Assembly: GCF_015235415.1 (NCBI RefSeq)
Contig: NZ_JADGLL010000002.1
Span: 1-64,000, forward strand
DNA: 64,000 bases
Source of the DNA: Microbacterium paludicola
GTDB lineage: Bacteria > Actinomycetota > Actinomycetes > Actinomycetales > Microbacteriaceae
Direction: 5' to 3'
The position numbers and the translations under genes were made by a program. How positions within the stretch are numbered: position 1 is the first letter of the stretch; every line of letters starts with the position of its first letter. Shown piece after piece: positions 1 to 11,240 of this stretch. The notes beneath the pieces were generated by a model. It had not been told where the DNA came from. It did no database searches and saw only the letters and a program-made list of their open reading frames with translations.

Positions 1-69
1 GTGCGGGGCGGGATAGCGCGGGCCCGGATCGGGCGCGCAAGAACAGGAGATCGCGCGAGCCGAGGATGA
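1..69 (+). CDS. 3' end of a gene upstream of the Tad F protein (partial)
   Basis: Frame 1 is open from the window edge to a TGA at 67-69. This stop overlaps the ATG of the next gene in an ATGA arrangement, which is typical of translationally coupled actinobacterial operons. Only 22 residues are visible, rich in Arg and Gly, with no motif. By position in the conserved Tad locus it should be the C-terminus of the TadA/CpaF-type secretion ATPase, but this is inference from gene order only. Confidence 0.4.
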   Translation: MRGGIARARIGRARTGDRASRG

Positions 70-1013
70 ATCGGCGCGGATCCTCCTCTGTTCGCCGGAT
101 CTCCTCGCGTCGGTCGGCGGGGGACGAGGCGGCCGCCATCGCGGGGCGTGTGCTCAAGCTCGCTGTGCTGCTGCAGGCGGGGGCGAGCCCCGACGCTGCG
201 TGGCGCCACCTCGCAGGCACCGGCGACGCCGACGCCGAGCGCATCGCGCGCCGCGCCGCGGCCGGAACGCCGCTGCCGGACTCGATCGAAGCCGAGGCCG
301 CGCGCCCGGGCGGCGACCCCTGGCGCGACGTGGCCGCGGCATGGGACATCGCCGCCACCGTCGGCGCGCCGCTCGCCGACTGCCTCCGGTCGATCGCCGC
401 GGCCCTGCGCGATGCGCGCGAGGCACAGGACGACGTCCGGATCGCCCTTGCCGAGCCCGCGGGCACCGCGCGGCTCATGACGTGGCTGCCGCTCGCGGGC
501 CTGCTGCTCGGCGCGGCGCTCGGCTTCGACGTGCTGGGCGTCCTCTTCACCCATCCCGTCGGCATCGCCTGTCTCCTCGTCGGCGCCGGGCTGCTGCTGC
601 TCGCGCGCGGATGGACGCGCCGGCTCGTGCGGACGGCGCAGCCGCCGCCGGGGACACCGGGGATGCACGCCGAGCTGACGGCGATCGCGCTGAGCGGCGG
701 AGCATCGATCGAACGCGCGCAGCGGCTGGTCGCAGAAGCGCCCGGCGGGCCCCGGCCCGGGGCGGAGGAGACGGCCGCGGTGCTCGCGCTCTCCCGCGAC
801 GCCGGAGTCCCGGGCGTCGAGCTGCTGCGGGCGACCGCCGCGCATGAACGTCAGAGCGCCCGCACCGAGGGACGCCTCCGCGCCGCGAAGCTCGGTGCCC
901 GCCTGCTGCTGCCGCTCGGGGTGTGCACGCTGCCGGCGTTCCTGTGCCTCGGAGTCGCGCCGATGCTGCTCGGCGTGCTGTCGGCCACCCCTCTCCCGGA
1001 ACTGCCCGGGTGA
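66..1013 (+). CDS. Type II secretion system F family protein (TadB/TadC-like)
   Basis: A 315-residue inner-membrane platform protein of a Tad (Flp-type) pilus or secretion machine. Hydrophobic segments lie near residues 138-158, 161-180 and 278-305. These surround cytoplasmic helical regions, as expected for the T2SSF fold that couples the TadA ATPase to pilin assembly. It overlaps the upstream reading frame by 4 nt and is followed 40 nt later by a DUF4244 gene and two TadE-like genes. That order matches the Rv3658c-Rv3654c locus of mycobacteria. I see no frameshift. Family assignment is good; whether the product works in a pilus or in protein export is not shown by sequence. Confidence 0.82.
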   Translation: MNRRGSSSVRRISSRRSAGDEAAAIAGRVLKLAVLLQAGASPDAAWRHLAGTGDADAERIARRAAAGTPLPDSIEAEAARPGGDPWRDVAAAWDIAATVGAPLADCLRSIAAALRDAREAQDDVRIALAEPAGTARLMTWLPLAGLLLGAALGFDVLGVLFTHPVGIACLLVGAGLLLLARGWTRRLVRTAQPPPGTPGMHAELTAIALSGGASIERAQRLVAEAPGGPRPGAEETAAVLALSRDAGVPGVELLRATAAHERQSARTEGRLRAAKLGARLLLPLGVCTLPAFLCLGVAPMLLGVLSATPLPELPG

Positions 1014-1053
1014 TCCACCGGCCCCAGGGCCATCCCTACAGAAAGAAGGAGTC

Positions 1054-1254
1054 ATGACGACATTCGAATCCGACACCACGACCCCGTCCCTCGGCGACCT
1101 GATCGCCGACGACACGGGAGCATCCACCGCCGAGTACGCGATCGTCACGATGGCGGCCGTCGCCTTCGCGGGCGTCCTCGTCGTCATCATGCGCTCGGGC
1201 GAGGTGCGCGAGATCCTGACGGATCTCGTCCGCCGGGCGCTCAGCGTGGCGTGA
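1054..1254 (+). CDS. DUF4244 domain protein (pilin-like small protein)
   Basis: A 66-residue protein with an acidic N-terminal part, the motif GASTAEYAIVTMAA near residues 23-36 and one hydrophobic helix. The Glu followed by a hydrophobic stretch resembles the processing region of Flp-type pilins, so it is probably the major pilin-like subunit of this locus. The ATG at 1054 is preceded by a strong AGAAGGAG ribosome binding site. The stop overlaps the GTG of the next gene. A longer in-frame start at 844 would lie inside the F-protein gene and is rejected. Confidence 0.8.
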   Translation: MTTFESDTTTPSLGDLIADDTGASTAEYAIVTMAAVAFAGVLVVIMRSGEVREILTDLVRRALSVA

Positions 1255-1622
1255 GTCGCTGCCGCGTGCGTCCGACGCGTCGCAGACAGGATCTGCGCGG
1301 CGAACGCGGTTCGGTGGCCGCCGAGCTCGCGGTGGCGCTTCCCGCGGTTGTCGTGGTGATCGCCCTGGGAATCGGCGGCCTGCTCGCCGCCTCGACCCAC
1401 GTCCGTCTGCAGGATGCGGCGGCCGACGCGGCGCGGCTGCTCGCCCGCGGCGAGCCGGGGGAGCGCGCCGCGGGCGTGGTCGCCTCGGCCGTCGCGGGCG
1501 CCCGCAGCGCCTCGTCCCACTCGGGCGACCTCGTCTGCGTCACCGCGACGGCCGACGTGCCGATCGCCGGCATCCCCGTCACGCTCACGTCGTCGAGCTG
1601 CGCGCTGGCCGGGGGCCTGTGA
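1251..1622 (+). CDS. TadE-like minor pilin protein
   Basis: A 123-residue protein starting with GTG inside the DUF4244 stop region. It has an Arg-rich N-terminus, then ERGSVAAELAVALPAVVVV near residues 18-36, a TadE-type single membrane segment with the typical preceding Glu. A short predicted extracytoplasmic part holds two Cys (near residues 98 and 116) that could pair. The tight overlap with both neighbours supports one operon with the F protein. Known TadE proteins are pseudopilins processed by a prepilin peptidase; the peptidase gene is not visible in this window. Confidence 0.8.
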   Translation: MSRCRVRPTRRRQDLRGERGSVAAELAVALPAVVVVIALGIGGLLAASTHVRLQDAAADAARLLARGEPGERAAGVVASAVAGARSASSHSGDLVCVTATADVPIAGIPVTLTSSSCALAGGL

Positions 1623-1664
1623 TCCGACGTCGCGGCGAGCGGCGCCCCTATAGAGAGGAACGAC

Positions 1665-1997
1665 ATGGCCGGATCCGCGCTCGCCGCGGGCGTCGTCGCG
1701 GCGTCCGCGGTGCTGATGCTCGGCCTCGCCGCGGCCGGATCCGCCGCGGTCGAGAGCCAGCGGATGGCGTCGGTCGCCGACGCGGCGGCACTCGCGGCGG
1801 CGGATGCCGCATCGGGTGCGGTCACGGGAGACCCGTGCGCGCGTGCCGCGGAGGTGGCGGGCGCCCAGCGCGCATCCGTCTCGGCGTGCGCGGTCGACGG
1901 GCTGATCGCCACCGTGACCGTCGGCGGACTGTTCGCCGGGATGCCGACGACCGCGACCGCGCGGGCCGGCCCGCCTCCTCCCGGCGGACCCGGCTGA
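1665..1997 (+). CDS. TadE-like protein of the Rv3654c family
   Basis: A 110-residue small protein with an N-terminal hydrophobic helix (residues 3-27), followed by a helical Ala-rich segment containing SVADAAALAAADAASG, characteristic of the Rv3654c (TadE-like, TadG N-terminal) family. The ATG at 1665 has an AGAGGA ribosome binding site 5-6 nt upstream. No earlier start is possible because of an in-frame TGA at 1620. It is the last gene of the Tad cluster and precedes topA, as in related actinobacteria. Confidence 0.75.
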   Translation: MAGSALAAGVVAASAVLMLGLAAAGSAAVESQRMASVADAAALAAADAASGAVTGDPCARAAEVAGAQRASVSACAVDGLIATVTVGGLFAGMPTTATARAGPPPPGGPG

Positions 1998-2094
1998 GCC
2001 CGCCGCACGCGCCGCGTCGCCTTTCGGCTCACTGCATCTCACGCCAGTGCACAGTCGCCGGTGTGTATGGTTTGCAACGACGAAAGGACACCCG

Positions 2095-4931
<2,837 letters not shown>

Positions 4932-4935
<4 letters not shown>

Positions 4936-5558
4936 GCGCAAGCCGCGGCCTCTGGATCACCCTCGAGGGCGGCGACGGGTCGGGCAAGACCACCCAGGCG
5001 CGCCTGCTTCACGAGTGGCTCGAGGGCACCGGTCGCACCGTCGTCCGCACGCGCGAGCCGGGCGGCACCGAGGTGGGCGTGCTCATCCGCGACATCGTCC
5101 TTCATCATCGGGGTGACATCGCTCCCCGCGCGGAGGCGCTGCTGTATGCGGCGGATCGCGCCCATCATGTCGAGACGCTGGTGCGCCCGGCGCTCGCCCG
5201 GGGCGAGGTGGTGATCCAGGATCGCTACCTCGACTCGTCCGTCGCGTACCAGGGCGCGGGCCGCGTGCTCGATGCGACCGAGGTGCGCGGGCTCTCGCTC
5301 TGGGCGGCCGACGGTGCGCTTCCGGACGTGACGGTGCTGCTCGACCTGGATCCGGCGACGGCACGCGCGCGCCTCGACGCGGCCGACAAGCCGTTCGACC
5401 GGCTGGAGTCCGAGAAGGACGAGTTCCACGCGCGCGTCCGCGCGGCCTTCCTCGCGCTCGCGGCCGAGGAGCCGGAGCGCTTCCTCGTGCTCGACGCCTC
5501 CCGCCCGGTCGAGGACCTCGCCGCCGCCATCCGCGCCCGCATCCAGCCCCTCCTCTGA
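4932..5558 (+). CDS. tmk: Thymidylate kinase
   Basis: A 208-residue dTMP kinase making dTDP for DNA synthesis. It shows the P-loop GGDGSGKTT near residues 13-21, the DRY motif in IQDRYLDSSVAYQG, and a plausible LID region near residues 145-160. The GTG start overlaps the topA stop in a GTGA arrangement, so the two are probably co-transcribed. holB follows after a 487-nt repeat-rich gap, matching the common tmk-holB order. Confidence 0.93.
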
Positions 5559-5655
5559 CCCCGCGGGCGGTCCTGCGTCGTCGTCTCGACTCGCTGGCGC
5601 TCGCTCGACAACCGGGGGCTGACGACCCGCGCGAAACGGGCTGTGCCCCGCCCCC
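5559..5655. other. Intergenic region with an inverted, likely dispersed motif
   Basis: No gene is visible. Around 5580-5615 the sequence GTCTCGACTCGCTGGCGC, followed by GCTCGACAACCGG, has the look of small intergenic elements that recur in Microbacterium-type genomes. This is a recollection and not something shown by a second copy here. No T-rich terminator follows tmk. Confidence 0.4.
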
Positions 5656-5831
5656 CTGTGCCCCCGTGCGAGCGCAGCGAGCGTGGAGCGAAGCGACTGC
5701 CAACCATCTCCAGAACGTGACGTCCTCACCCCGGATGGAGCGAAGCGACAGCCCGAGATCGCGAGCGCCGGCGCGAAGCGTCGGCCGAGTGATCGAGCAC
5801 GTTCACTGCACTACCCGCGAAGCGGAAAAGG
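5656..5831. repeat. Tandem intergenic repeat, copy 1
   Basis: The first of two directly repeated units of about 176 bp, offset by 183 bp. It contains the internal words GTGCGAGCGCAGCGAGCG and GGATGGAGCGAAGCGACAGC and ends in CGCGAAGCGGAAAAGG. Differences from copy 2 include one indel near 5711 and scattered substitutions. It lies between tmk and holB. It stays open in the holB frame, but the amino-acid sequence is low-complexity and Arg/Ser-rich, so I read it as non-coding. Confidence 0.85.
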
Positions 5832-5838
5832 ACCCGAC

Positions 5839-6013
5839 CTGTGCCCCCGTGCGAGCGCAGCGAGCGTGGAGCGAAGCGACTGCCAACCATCTCCGAACGT
5901 GACGCTCCCGCCCCGGATGGAGCGCAGCGACAGCCCGAGATCGCGAGCGCCGGCGCGAAGCGCTGGCCGAGTGATCGAGCACGTTCACTGCACTACCCGC
6001 GAAGCGGAAAAGG
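5839..6013. repeat. Tandem intergenic repeat, copy 2
   Basis: The second unit, about 175 bp, ends 32 nt before the holB start and directly before its likely promoter. A related but rearranged copy of its modules occurs on the opposite strand at 38041-38178, so this is a dispersed family and not only a local duplication. Confidence 0.85.
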
Positions 6014-6032
6014 GAACGTCAGACCCCCGGGA

Positions 6033-6038
6033 TAGGGT
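6033..6038 (+). promoter_or_regulatory. Likely -10 box of holB, leaderless
   Basis: TAGGGT lies 7 nt upstream of the holB ATG, leaving no room for a Shine-Dalgarno site. The transcript would start at or next to the ATG. Confidence 0.5.
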
Positions 6039-6045
6039 GGACGCC

Positions 6046-7221
6046 ATGACCTCCGTGGCCGCGCCGACCCTGCCGTGGGGCGAGGTGTGGGGGCAGGATG
6101 ACGCCGTCGAGACGCTGCGCGCTGCGGCATCCGACCCGGCCGCCCTCTCCCACGCGTGGCTGATCACGGGGCCTCCCGGCTCGGGCCGGGCGCCTCTTGC
6201 GCGGGCGTTCGCGGCGGCGCTGATCGCCGAGCGGCCCGACGACGAGCACACGATGCGCCAGGTCATCGCGGGCACTCATCCCGACCTCACGGCGCTGCGC
6301 ACCGAGGGCGTCATCATCTCCATCAAGGACGCGCGCGCGATGGCCTCGCGGTCGTACCTCGCGCCGTCGGCCGGGCGGTACCGGGTGATGGTCATGGAGG
6401 ACGCCGACCGGATGACCGAGCGCACGTCGAACGTGCTGCTGAAGGCGCTCGAGGAGCCGCCGGAGCGCACGGTCTGGATCCTGTGCGCCCCGAGCGATGC
6501 CGACCTGCTGCCGACGATCCGCTCGCGTGTGCGGGTGCTGCGGCTGCGTGAGCCGGAGGTCGAGCAGGTCGCCGCTCTCATCACGGCCCGCACGGGGGCC
6601 GATCCCGTGATCGCCGAGCAGGCGGCGCGTCACGCGCAGCGGCACATCGGCATGGCGCAGCGCCTGGCCACCGATGAGGCGTCTCGCATCCGGCGCGATG
6701 AGACCCTGCGCGGCGTCCTGCGGGTGCGCGGCATCGCCGACGTGGTCGAGGTCGCGGGGCAGATCGTGCAGGCCGCGACCGACGACGCGAAGGCCCTGAC
6801 CGCGGAGCGCGACGAGGCCGAGCGCGCGTCGCTGCTGCGCACGGTCGGAATCGCCGACGGCGCCCGGATCCCGCCGGCGGTGCGCAGTCAGCTGAGCGCC
6901 CTCGAGGACGAGCAGAAGAAGCGCGCGACGCGCAGCCTGCGCGACGGCCTCGACCGTGTGCTCACCGACCTGCAGTCACTGTTCCGCGACATCGTGATGC
7001 TGCAGTTCCGCGAGGATGCCGACATCATCAACCTCGAGCTGATCGACGATCTGCGCGAGCGCGCCGCGGCCTGGCCCGCGGAGCGCACCCTCACCGTGCT
7101 CGACCACATCGCCGAGACCCGCGAGGCGCTCGAGCAGAACGTGCAGCCGACGCTCGCGCTCGAATCGCTGCTCGTCACCGTGGTCAGCGGACGACGTCCC
7201 CTTGGAGGAAGACAGGCGTGA
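6046..7221 (+). CDS. holB: DNA polymerase III subunit delta'
   Basis: A 391-residue clamp-loader subunit of the AAA+ fold. The Walker A position reads GPPGSGRAP (residues 42-50) and lacks the catalytic Lys, as expected for an ATPase-inactive delta'. The conserved AGTHPDL, VMVMEDADRMTERTSNVLLK and LEEPPERT segments follow. The region that in many bacteria holds a four-Cys zinc module is replaced by a Cys-free acidic stretch before AGTHPDL. I chose the ATG at 6046; an upstream extension would translate the tandem repeats. The stop overlaps the next gene by 4 nt. Confidence 0.92.
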   Translation: MTSVAAPTLPWGEVWGQDDAVETLRAAASDPAALSHAWLITGPPGSGRAPLARAFAAALIAERPDDEHTMRQVIAGTHPDLTALRTEGVIISIKDARAMASRSYLAPSAGRYRVMVMEDADRMTERTSNVLLKALEEPPERTVWILCAPSDADLLPTIRSRVRVLRLREPEVEQVAALITARTGADPVIAEQAARHAQRHIGMAQRLATDEASRIRRDETLRGVLRVRGIADVVEVAGQIVQAATDDAKALTAERDEAERASLLRTVGIADGARIPPAVRSQLSALEDEQKKRATRSLRDGLDRVLTDLQSLFRDIVMLQFREDADIINLELIDDLRERAAAWPAERTLTVLDHIAETREALEQNVQPTLALESLLVTVVSGRRPLGGRQA

Positions 7222-8768
7222 CCTCTCACATCCGTCGCCTGCTCGCCGCAGTCGCCATCCTGCTCACGGGCGCGCTCGCGCTCTCCGGATGCCTCTACGC
7301 GCAGATCCCGCCGACCGAGGAGGGAGGACCCTGCGTCACCCAGCCCGAGGTGGGCGCCGATGTCAGCTCCGAGCTCCGGCCGTTCTACGAGCAGGAGCTC
7401 GACTGGGCCGACTGCGGCAACGGCATGGAGACGGCGACCGTGACGGCGCCGCTCGATTGGAACGACCCGAGCGCCGGCGAGATCGAGCTCGAACTCGTGC
7501 GGCAGCCGGCGACGGGCGGCGACTCGCTCGGATCGCTGCTGATCAACCCCGGCGGTCCCGGCGCGAGCGGCTACGACTTCGTCGCCGAGTCGGTCGACTT
7601 CGCCGTGAGCGAGCAGCTGCAGGAGCGCTATGACATCATCGGCTTCGACCCGCGCGGTGTGGGCCGCTCGACGCCCGTGAAGTGCCTCGACACGGCGGGG
7701 ATGGACGACTTCCTCTACGACCTTCCGCAGCACCCGCGCGGAACGCCGGAGTGGGAGGCGGAGCTCGTCGCCGAGAACCAGGGCTTCGCCGACGCGTGCG
7801 AGCAGAACAGCGGCGGCATCCTCGAGTTCATCACCACCGACCAGGCCGCGCGCGACATGGACCTCATCCGCGGCGTGCTCGGCGACGAGAAGCTCACGTA
7901 CCTGGGGTACTCGTACGGCACGTTCCTCGGGGCGACGTACGCCAAGCTGTTCCCCGACCGCGTCGGCCGGCTTGTGCTCGACGGCGCGATCGACCCGTCG
8001 GTGTCGGGGACGGATGTCGGCATCACCCAGGGGATCGGCTTCGAGCGGGCGCTGCGCACCTACATGCAGTCGTGCCTCGACGGCGAGGGCTGCCCCTTCG
8101 ACGGCACCGTGGATCAGGCGATGGGCGACCTGTCCGCCCTGCTCGCCGCGGTCGACCGGTCGCCGCTGCCCGCCCCGGACGACCGGCAGCTCGGCGCCGA
8201 CACCCTCGTCACGGCGATCGTCGCCGCGCTGTACGCGCCCGAGAACTGGACGTACCTGACCCAGGCGCTGAGCGAGGCCCTGCAGGGCGACCCGACGACC
8301 GCGTTTATGCTCGCCGACTTCTACAACGGGCGCGAGAACGGCGAGTACGCCGACAACTCGAGCGAGGCGTTCCAGGCCTACAACTGCATGGACTATCCGG
8401 TCGCGCAGTCGCAGGAGGCCGAGGATGCGGCATCCGCGCTCCTGGAGAAGGAGGCGCCCACCATCGCTCCCTACTGGGAGGGGCCCGGCGTGTGCGAGGT
8501 CTGGCCGCATGAGCCGACCGGCGTCCGCGAGAAGATCGCGGCATCCGGGGCCGCGCCGATCGTCGTGATCGGCACCACCGGCGATCCGGCAACTCCCTAC
8601 GACTGGGCGGTGTCGCTCGCCGACCAGCTCTCGAGCGGCGTGCTCGTGACGTACGAGGGGGAGGGCCACACGGCGTACAACGGCCAGAGCGACTGCGTCG
8701 ATCAGGCCGTCGACGCCTACTTCCTCGAGGGAACGGTGCCGCAGGACGGCCTCCGCTGCGCGCCGTGA
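7218..8768 (+). CDS. Secreted alpha/beta hydrolase lipoprotein (TAP-like peptidase)
   Basis: A 516-residue exported enzyme. The signal sequence ends in the lipobox LSGC with the modified Cys at residue 25. The alpha/beta-hydrolase core holds Ser232 in GYSYG, Asp456 in TTGDPATP and His484 in GEGHTAY. The C-terminal part matches the TAP-like domain of tripeptidyl aminopeptidases such as Streptomyces SlpD/SlpE. The likely role is removal of short peptides outside the membrane; substrate specificity is unknown. GTG start overlapping the holB stop. The gene ends shortly before a tRNA gene. Confidence 0.88.
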   Translation: MTSHIRRLLAAVAILLTGALALSGCLYAQIPPTEEGGPCVTQPEVGADVSSELRPFYEQELDWADCGNGMETATVTAPLDWNDPSAGEIELELVRQPATGGDSLGSLLINPGGPGASGYDFVAESVDFAVSEQLQERYDIIGFDPRGVGRSTPVKCLDTAGMDDFLYDLPQHPRGTPEWEAELVAENQGFADACEQNSGGILEFITTDQAARDMDLIRGVLGDEKLTYLGYSYGTFLGATYAKLFPDRVGRLVLDGAIDPSVSGTDVGITQGIGFERALRTYMQSCLDGEGCPFDGTVDQAMGDLSALLAAVDRSPLPAPDDRQLGADTLVTAIVAALYAPENWTYLTQALSEALQGDPTTAFMLADFYNGRENGEYADNSSEAFQAYNCMDYPVAQSQEAEDAASALLEKEAPTIAPYWEGPGVCEVWPHEPTGVREKIAASGAAPIVVIGTTGDPATPYDWAVSLADQLSSGVLVTYEGEGHTAYNGQSDCVDQAVDAYFLEGTVPQDGLRCAP

Positions 8769-8856
8769 TGCGACCCTCCCGGGCGGTCGCCCCGGTTCGG
8801 AGCACCGTTTCGGATCGGGTATGATTGATCTTCGTGCCGCGCGAGCGGTGCGAATC

Positions 8857-8928
8857 GCCACCTTAGCTCAGGGGTAGAGCAGCTCACTCGTAATGAGCAG
8901 GTCGTCAGTTCAAATCTGACAGGTGGCT
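8857..8928 (+). tRNA. tRNA-Thr (anticodon CGT)
   Basis: A complete cloverleaf: acceptor GCCACCT paired with AGGTGGC, D-stem GCTC/GAGC, anticodon stem GCTCA/TGAGC around the loop CTCGTAA, and T-arm GTCAG/CTGAC. CCA is not encoded. A hairpin terminator follows. Confidence 0.95.
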
Positions 8929-8936
8929 CGATAAGG

Positions 8937-8967
8937 CCCTCGGACTCCACTCCGGGGGTCTTTTTAT
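8937..8967 (+). terminator. Rho-independent terminator after tRNA-Thr
   Basis: CCCTCGGA pairs with TCCGGGGG (one U-G pair) around a 6-nt loop, followed by TCTTTTTAT. Confidence 0.85.
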
Positions 8968-9084
8968 GTTCCCGCACGGCCATTCGGCGCCGCAGAGGGC
9001 GGAGGACCGCAGTTCTGCGAAGGATTTCTGCCGGTTCCGGCGTTCGGCGCCCGCTCGTGCCTCCGGGTGTGGCGCAATTGACGC

Positions 9085-9516
9085 ATGACCGACCTCGCCC
9101 CGTCGCCCGCTGACACCTCCGACGCCGTCTCCTGGTTCGAGCGGAAGCTGCGCCACGAGACCGACCCCTCCGACGTCGCGGCCGCACGTGCCGCCCGCGA
9201 GCCGATCACCGTCATCGACGTGCGCAACAAAGCCTCCTTCGACCAGGGTCACGTGCCGGGCGCGATCCACCTGCCGCGCCCCGAGATCGCCGCCCGCCAC
9301 GAGGAGCTCGCGGGCCTGCCGGGCCTCGTCGTGTACTGCTGGGGGCCCGCCTGCAACGGCGCCACGCGCGCGGCGCTCGAGCTGAGCCGCCTCGGCTACA
9401 CGGTCAAGGAGATGATCGGCGGCTTCGAGTACTGGGCGCGCGAGGGCCTCGCGATCCAGACCGCCGAGGGGCGCAGCCGCCGACCCGTCGATCCGCTCAC
9501 CGCGCCGCTCGCCTGA
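9085..9516 (+). CDS. Rhodanese-like domain protein
   Basis: A single-domain rhodanese of 143 residues. After a helical N-terminus it has the rhodanese core IDVRNKASFDQGHVPGAIHL (near residues 48-67) and an active-site loop YCWGPACNG near residues 92-100 with Cys at the catalytic position. The loop is longer than the classical CxxGxR type, so the exact sulfur acceptor is uncertain. No signal peptide. It stands alone after the tRNA terminator. Confidence 0.85.
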   Translation: MTDLAPSPADTSDAVSWFERKLRHETDPSDVAAARAAREPITVIDVRNKASFDQGHVPGAIHLPRPEIAARHEELAGLPGLVVYCWGPACNGATRAALELSRLGYTVKEMIGGFEYWAREGLAIQTAEGRSRRPVDPLTAPLA

Positions 9517-9578
9517 ACGCGGGTGCTCACCTGAGAGACTGAGACGGTGAGCCCGCTTCCGCCCCCGTCGCCGCGCGC

Positions 9579-9962
9579 ATGAGCGCCGGCGGAGCGCTCG
9601 GAGCGATCACCGAGATCCTCAGCTGGGTCGGCATCGGCGCGGCGGTGCTGTTCGGCGTCGCGGCGCTGATCGTCCGGCTCGCCGACGGCGCCTGGCAGCC
9701 GGTCCGCGGGGTCGTGATCGACGACGTCGTCCGCTGGTTCGGCGACGACGGCGTGCACGAGGCCCCGCTCACGCCGGAACTGCGGGCGGCGGCCACGCGC
9801 GACGAGCTCGACCTGTTCCACCGCATCGGCACCCGTGACGTCGTGCGCCTCCACCGGCATTCGCCGTGGCCGCGGCTGCTCGGGGGCGTCGCGCTCGCCT
9901 GCGGCACCGTCGGCGTCATCGCGGTGATCGTGCAGATCGCGGCGATGATCCTCGCGGACTGA
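9579..9962 (+). CDS. Small two-helix membrane protein, unknown function
   Basis: A 127-residue protein with one hydrophobic segment near residues 10-34 and a second near 100-125. Between them is a soluble loop containing VVIDDVVRWFGDDGVHEAPLT. I do not recognise a named family. Codon use and the GC-rich third position fit a real gene. It lies 62 nt after the rhodanese gene and converges on the GyrI-like gene. Confidence 0.7.
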   Translation: MSAGGALGAITEILSWVGIGAAVLFGVAALIVRLADGAWQPVRGVVIDDVVRWFGDDGVHEAPLTPELRAAATRDELDLFHRIGTRDVVRLHRHSPWPRLLGGVALACGTVGVIAVIVQIAAMILAD

Positions 9963-9966
9963 AGGC

Positions 9967-10554
9967 TCAGGCCGGCCCCACGGGCTGACGCAGGATGGTG
10001 CGCCGCCGCTCGGGAGGCACGCGGCGGAAATCGCTGAGGTAGATCTCGTGGTGCCGCCCGGTCGGCACCAGACCTTCGGCCGGGATCGCCTCGTCGTGCA
10101 TGCGGGCGAGCACCGGCCCCTCGTCGTCGAACGCGCCGACGTGCAGCGTCTGCAGGCACCGGCCCTCCGCGAGAGGCTCGAGGCGCACCTCCGCGGGCGC
10201 GTCGACGCCGGCGAACAGGGAATCCTCGACCCACTCGGGCACGAGGATCATCAGCGTCCAGTGCCACAGCGACTTGTCGCGCGCGCTGGTGAACACCGCC
10301 ATGTCGTCGGCCCACCACAGCCCCTCGAGCGGCGGCACGACGTAGTCGCGGCCGAGTTCGCGCCGGCTCGCGAACTTGAGCCGATACGCCACGAGGTAGA
10401 GGGCCTCGATCGCCTCGCCGAACGCGCCGGTGTTGGGATCGCCGTGCCCGTCGATCATCAGGTATCGCGCGTCCGGGACGTCCAGGAAGCGGAACTCGCC
10501 GCGCTTCGCGCGGTACCCGTCCAGCGTCTTCTTGAGGTCGACCTTCTCAGGCAT
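9967..10554 (-). CDS. GyrI-like small-molecule-binding domain protein
   Basis: A 195-residue cytosolic protein of the GyrI-like family. It starts MPEKVDLKKTLDGYRAKRG and contains MIDGHGDPNT and the LWWADDM segment typical of this group. It is a stand-alone ligand-binding SHS2 domain with no DNA-binding part. Relatives include drug-sensing and hydrolase-like proteins; the ligand here is unknown. The ATG at 10554 is chosen because GAGGAG precedes it and the upstream extension is low-complexity. Confidence 0.8.
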   Translation of the reverse strand: MPEKVDLKKTLDGYRAKRGEFRFLDVPDARYLMIDGHGDPNTGAFGEAIEALYLVAYRLKFASRRELGRDYVVPPLEGLWWADDMAVFTSARDKSLWHWTLMILVPEWVEDSLFAGVDAPAEVRLEPLAEGRCLQTLHVGAFDDEGPVLARMHDEAIPAEGLVPTGRHHEIYLSDFRRVPPERRRTILRQPVGPA

Positions 10555-10631
10555 CCGGATCTCCTCGGGGCAACGGGACGGGGCGTCGGCTCGTGAACGG
10601 ACGTGCCGTTCTCGCCAGCGAGGCGGCGGCG

Positions 10632-10637
10632 TACGCT
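10632..10637 (+). promoter_or_regulatory. Likely -10 box of pncA, leaderless
   Basis: TACGCT lies 6 nt before the ATG at 10644. Confidence 0.45.
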
Positions 10638-10643
10638 CGGAAC

Positions 10644-11240
10644 ATGACCAGGGCACTGCTGATCGTAGACGTGCAGAACGACTTCACCGAGGGCGGCGCG
10701 CTCGGCGTGACGGGCGGCGACGCGGTCGCGGCGGGCATCACCCGCCACCTGGCCGAGCACGCGGTCGACTACGCCGTGATCGTCGCGTCGCGCGACTGGC
10801 ACGACCCCGACAGCGACAACGGCGGGCACATCGTGCCGGCCGGCAGCGAGGGCGCGCCCGACTTCGTCGACTCGTGGCCGCCGCACTGCATCGCCGGCAC
10901 CGAAGGCGCCGAGTACGACCCGGGCCTCGACACCGCCGCGGTGACGCATCACGTCAAGAAGGGGCAGGGAAAGCCCGCGTACTCGATGTTCGAGGGAGTG
11001 ACCGACGACGGCGACACTGTCGCGGCCGTTCTCGCTGCGCGCGGCATCGAGACCGTGGATGTCGTCGGCATCGCGACGGATCACTGCGTGCGGGCGACCG
11101 CGCTGGATGCGCTGGAGCACGGTCAGCACGTGCGTGTGCTCACCGACCTGATCGCCGGGGTCGCCGCCGAGCCGAGCGAGGCAGCCCTCGCCGAGCTCGC
11201 GCATGCCGGCGCCGAGCTCGCCTCGAGCGGGCGGGCATGA
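10644..11240 (+). CDS. pncA: Nicotinamidase (isochorismatase family)
   Basis: A 198-residue enzyme converting nicotinamide to nicotinate in NAD salvage. The catalytic triad is visible as Asp9 in IVDVQNDF, Lys106 in VKKGQG and Cys148 in IATDHCVRAT. The metal-binding DWHDPDS segment follows the first strand region. Length matches family norms. The stop overlaps the next gene by 4 nt, so the two are probably co-transcribed, although a functional link is not obvious. Confidence 0.92.
   Translation: MTRALLIVDVQNDFTEGGALGVTGGDAVAAGITRHLAEHAVDYAVIVASRDWHDPDSDNGGHIVPAGSEGAPDFVDSWPPHCIAGTEGAEYDPGLDTAAVTHHVKKGQGKPAYSMFEGVTDDGDTVAAVLAARGIETVDVVGIATDHCVRATALDALEHGQHVRVLTDLIAGVAAEPSEAALAELAHAGAELASSGRA

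Noticed and set aside
5683..6045. N-terminal extension of holB through the tandem repeats
   Set aside because: The extension is repeat-encoded, Arg/Ser-rich and absent from delta' proteins; a -10 box and conserved start lie at 6033-6046.
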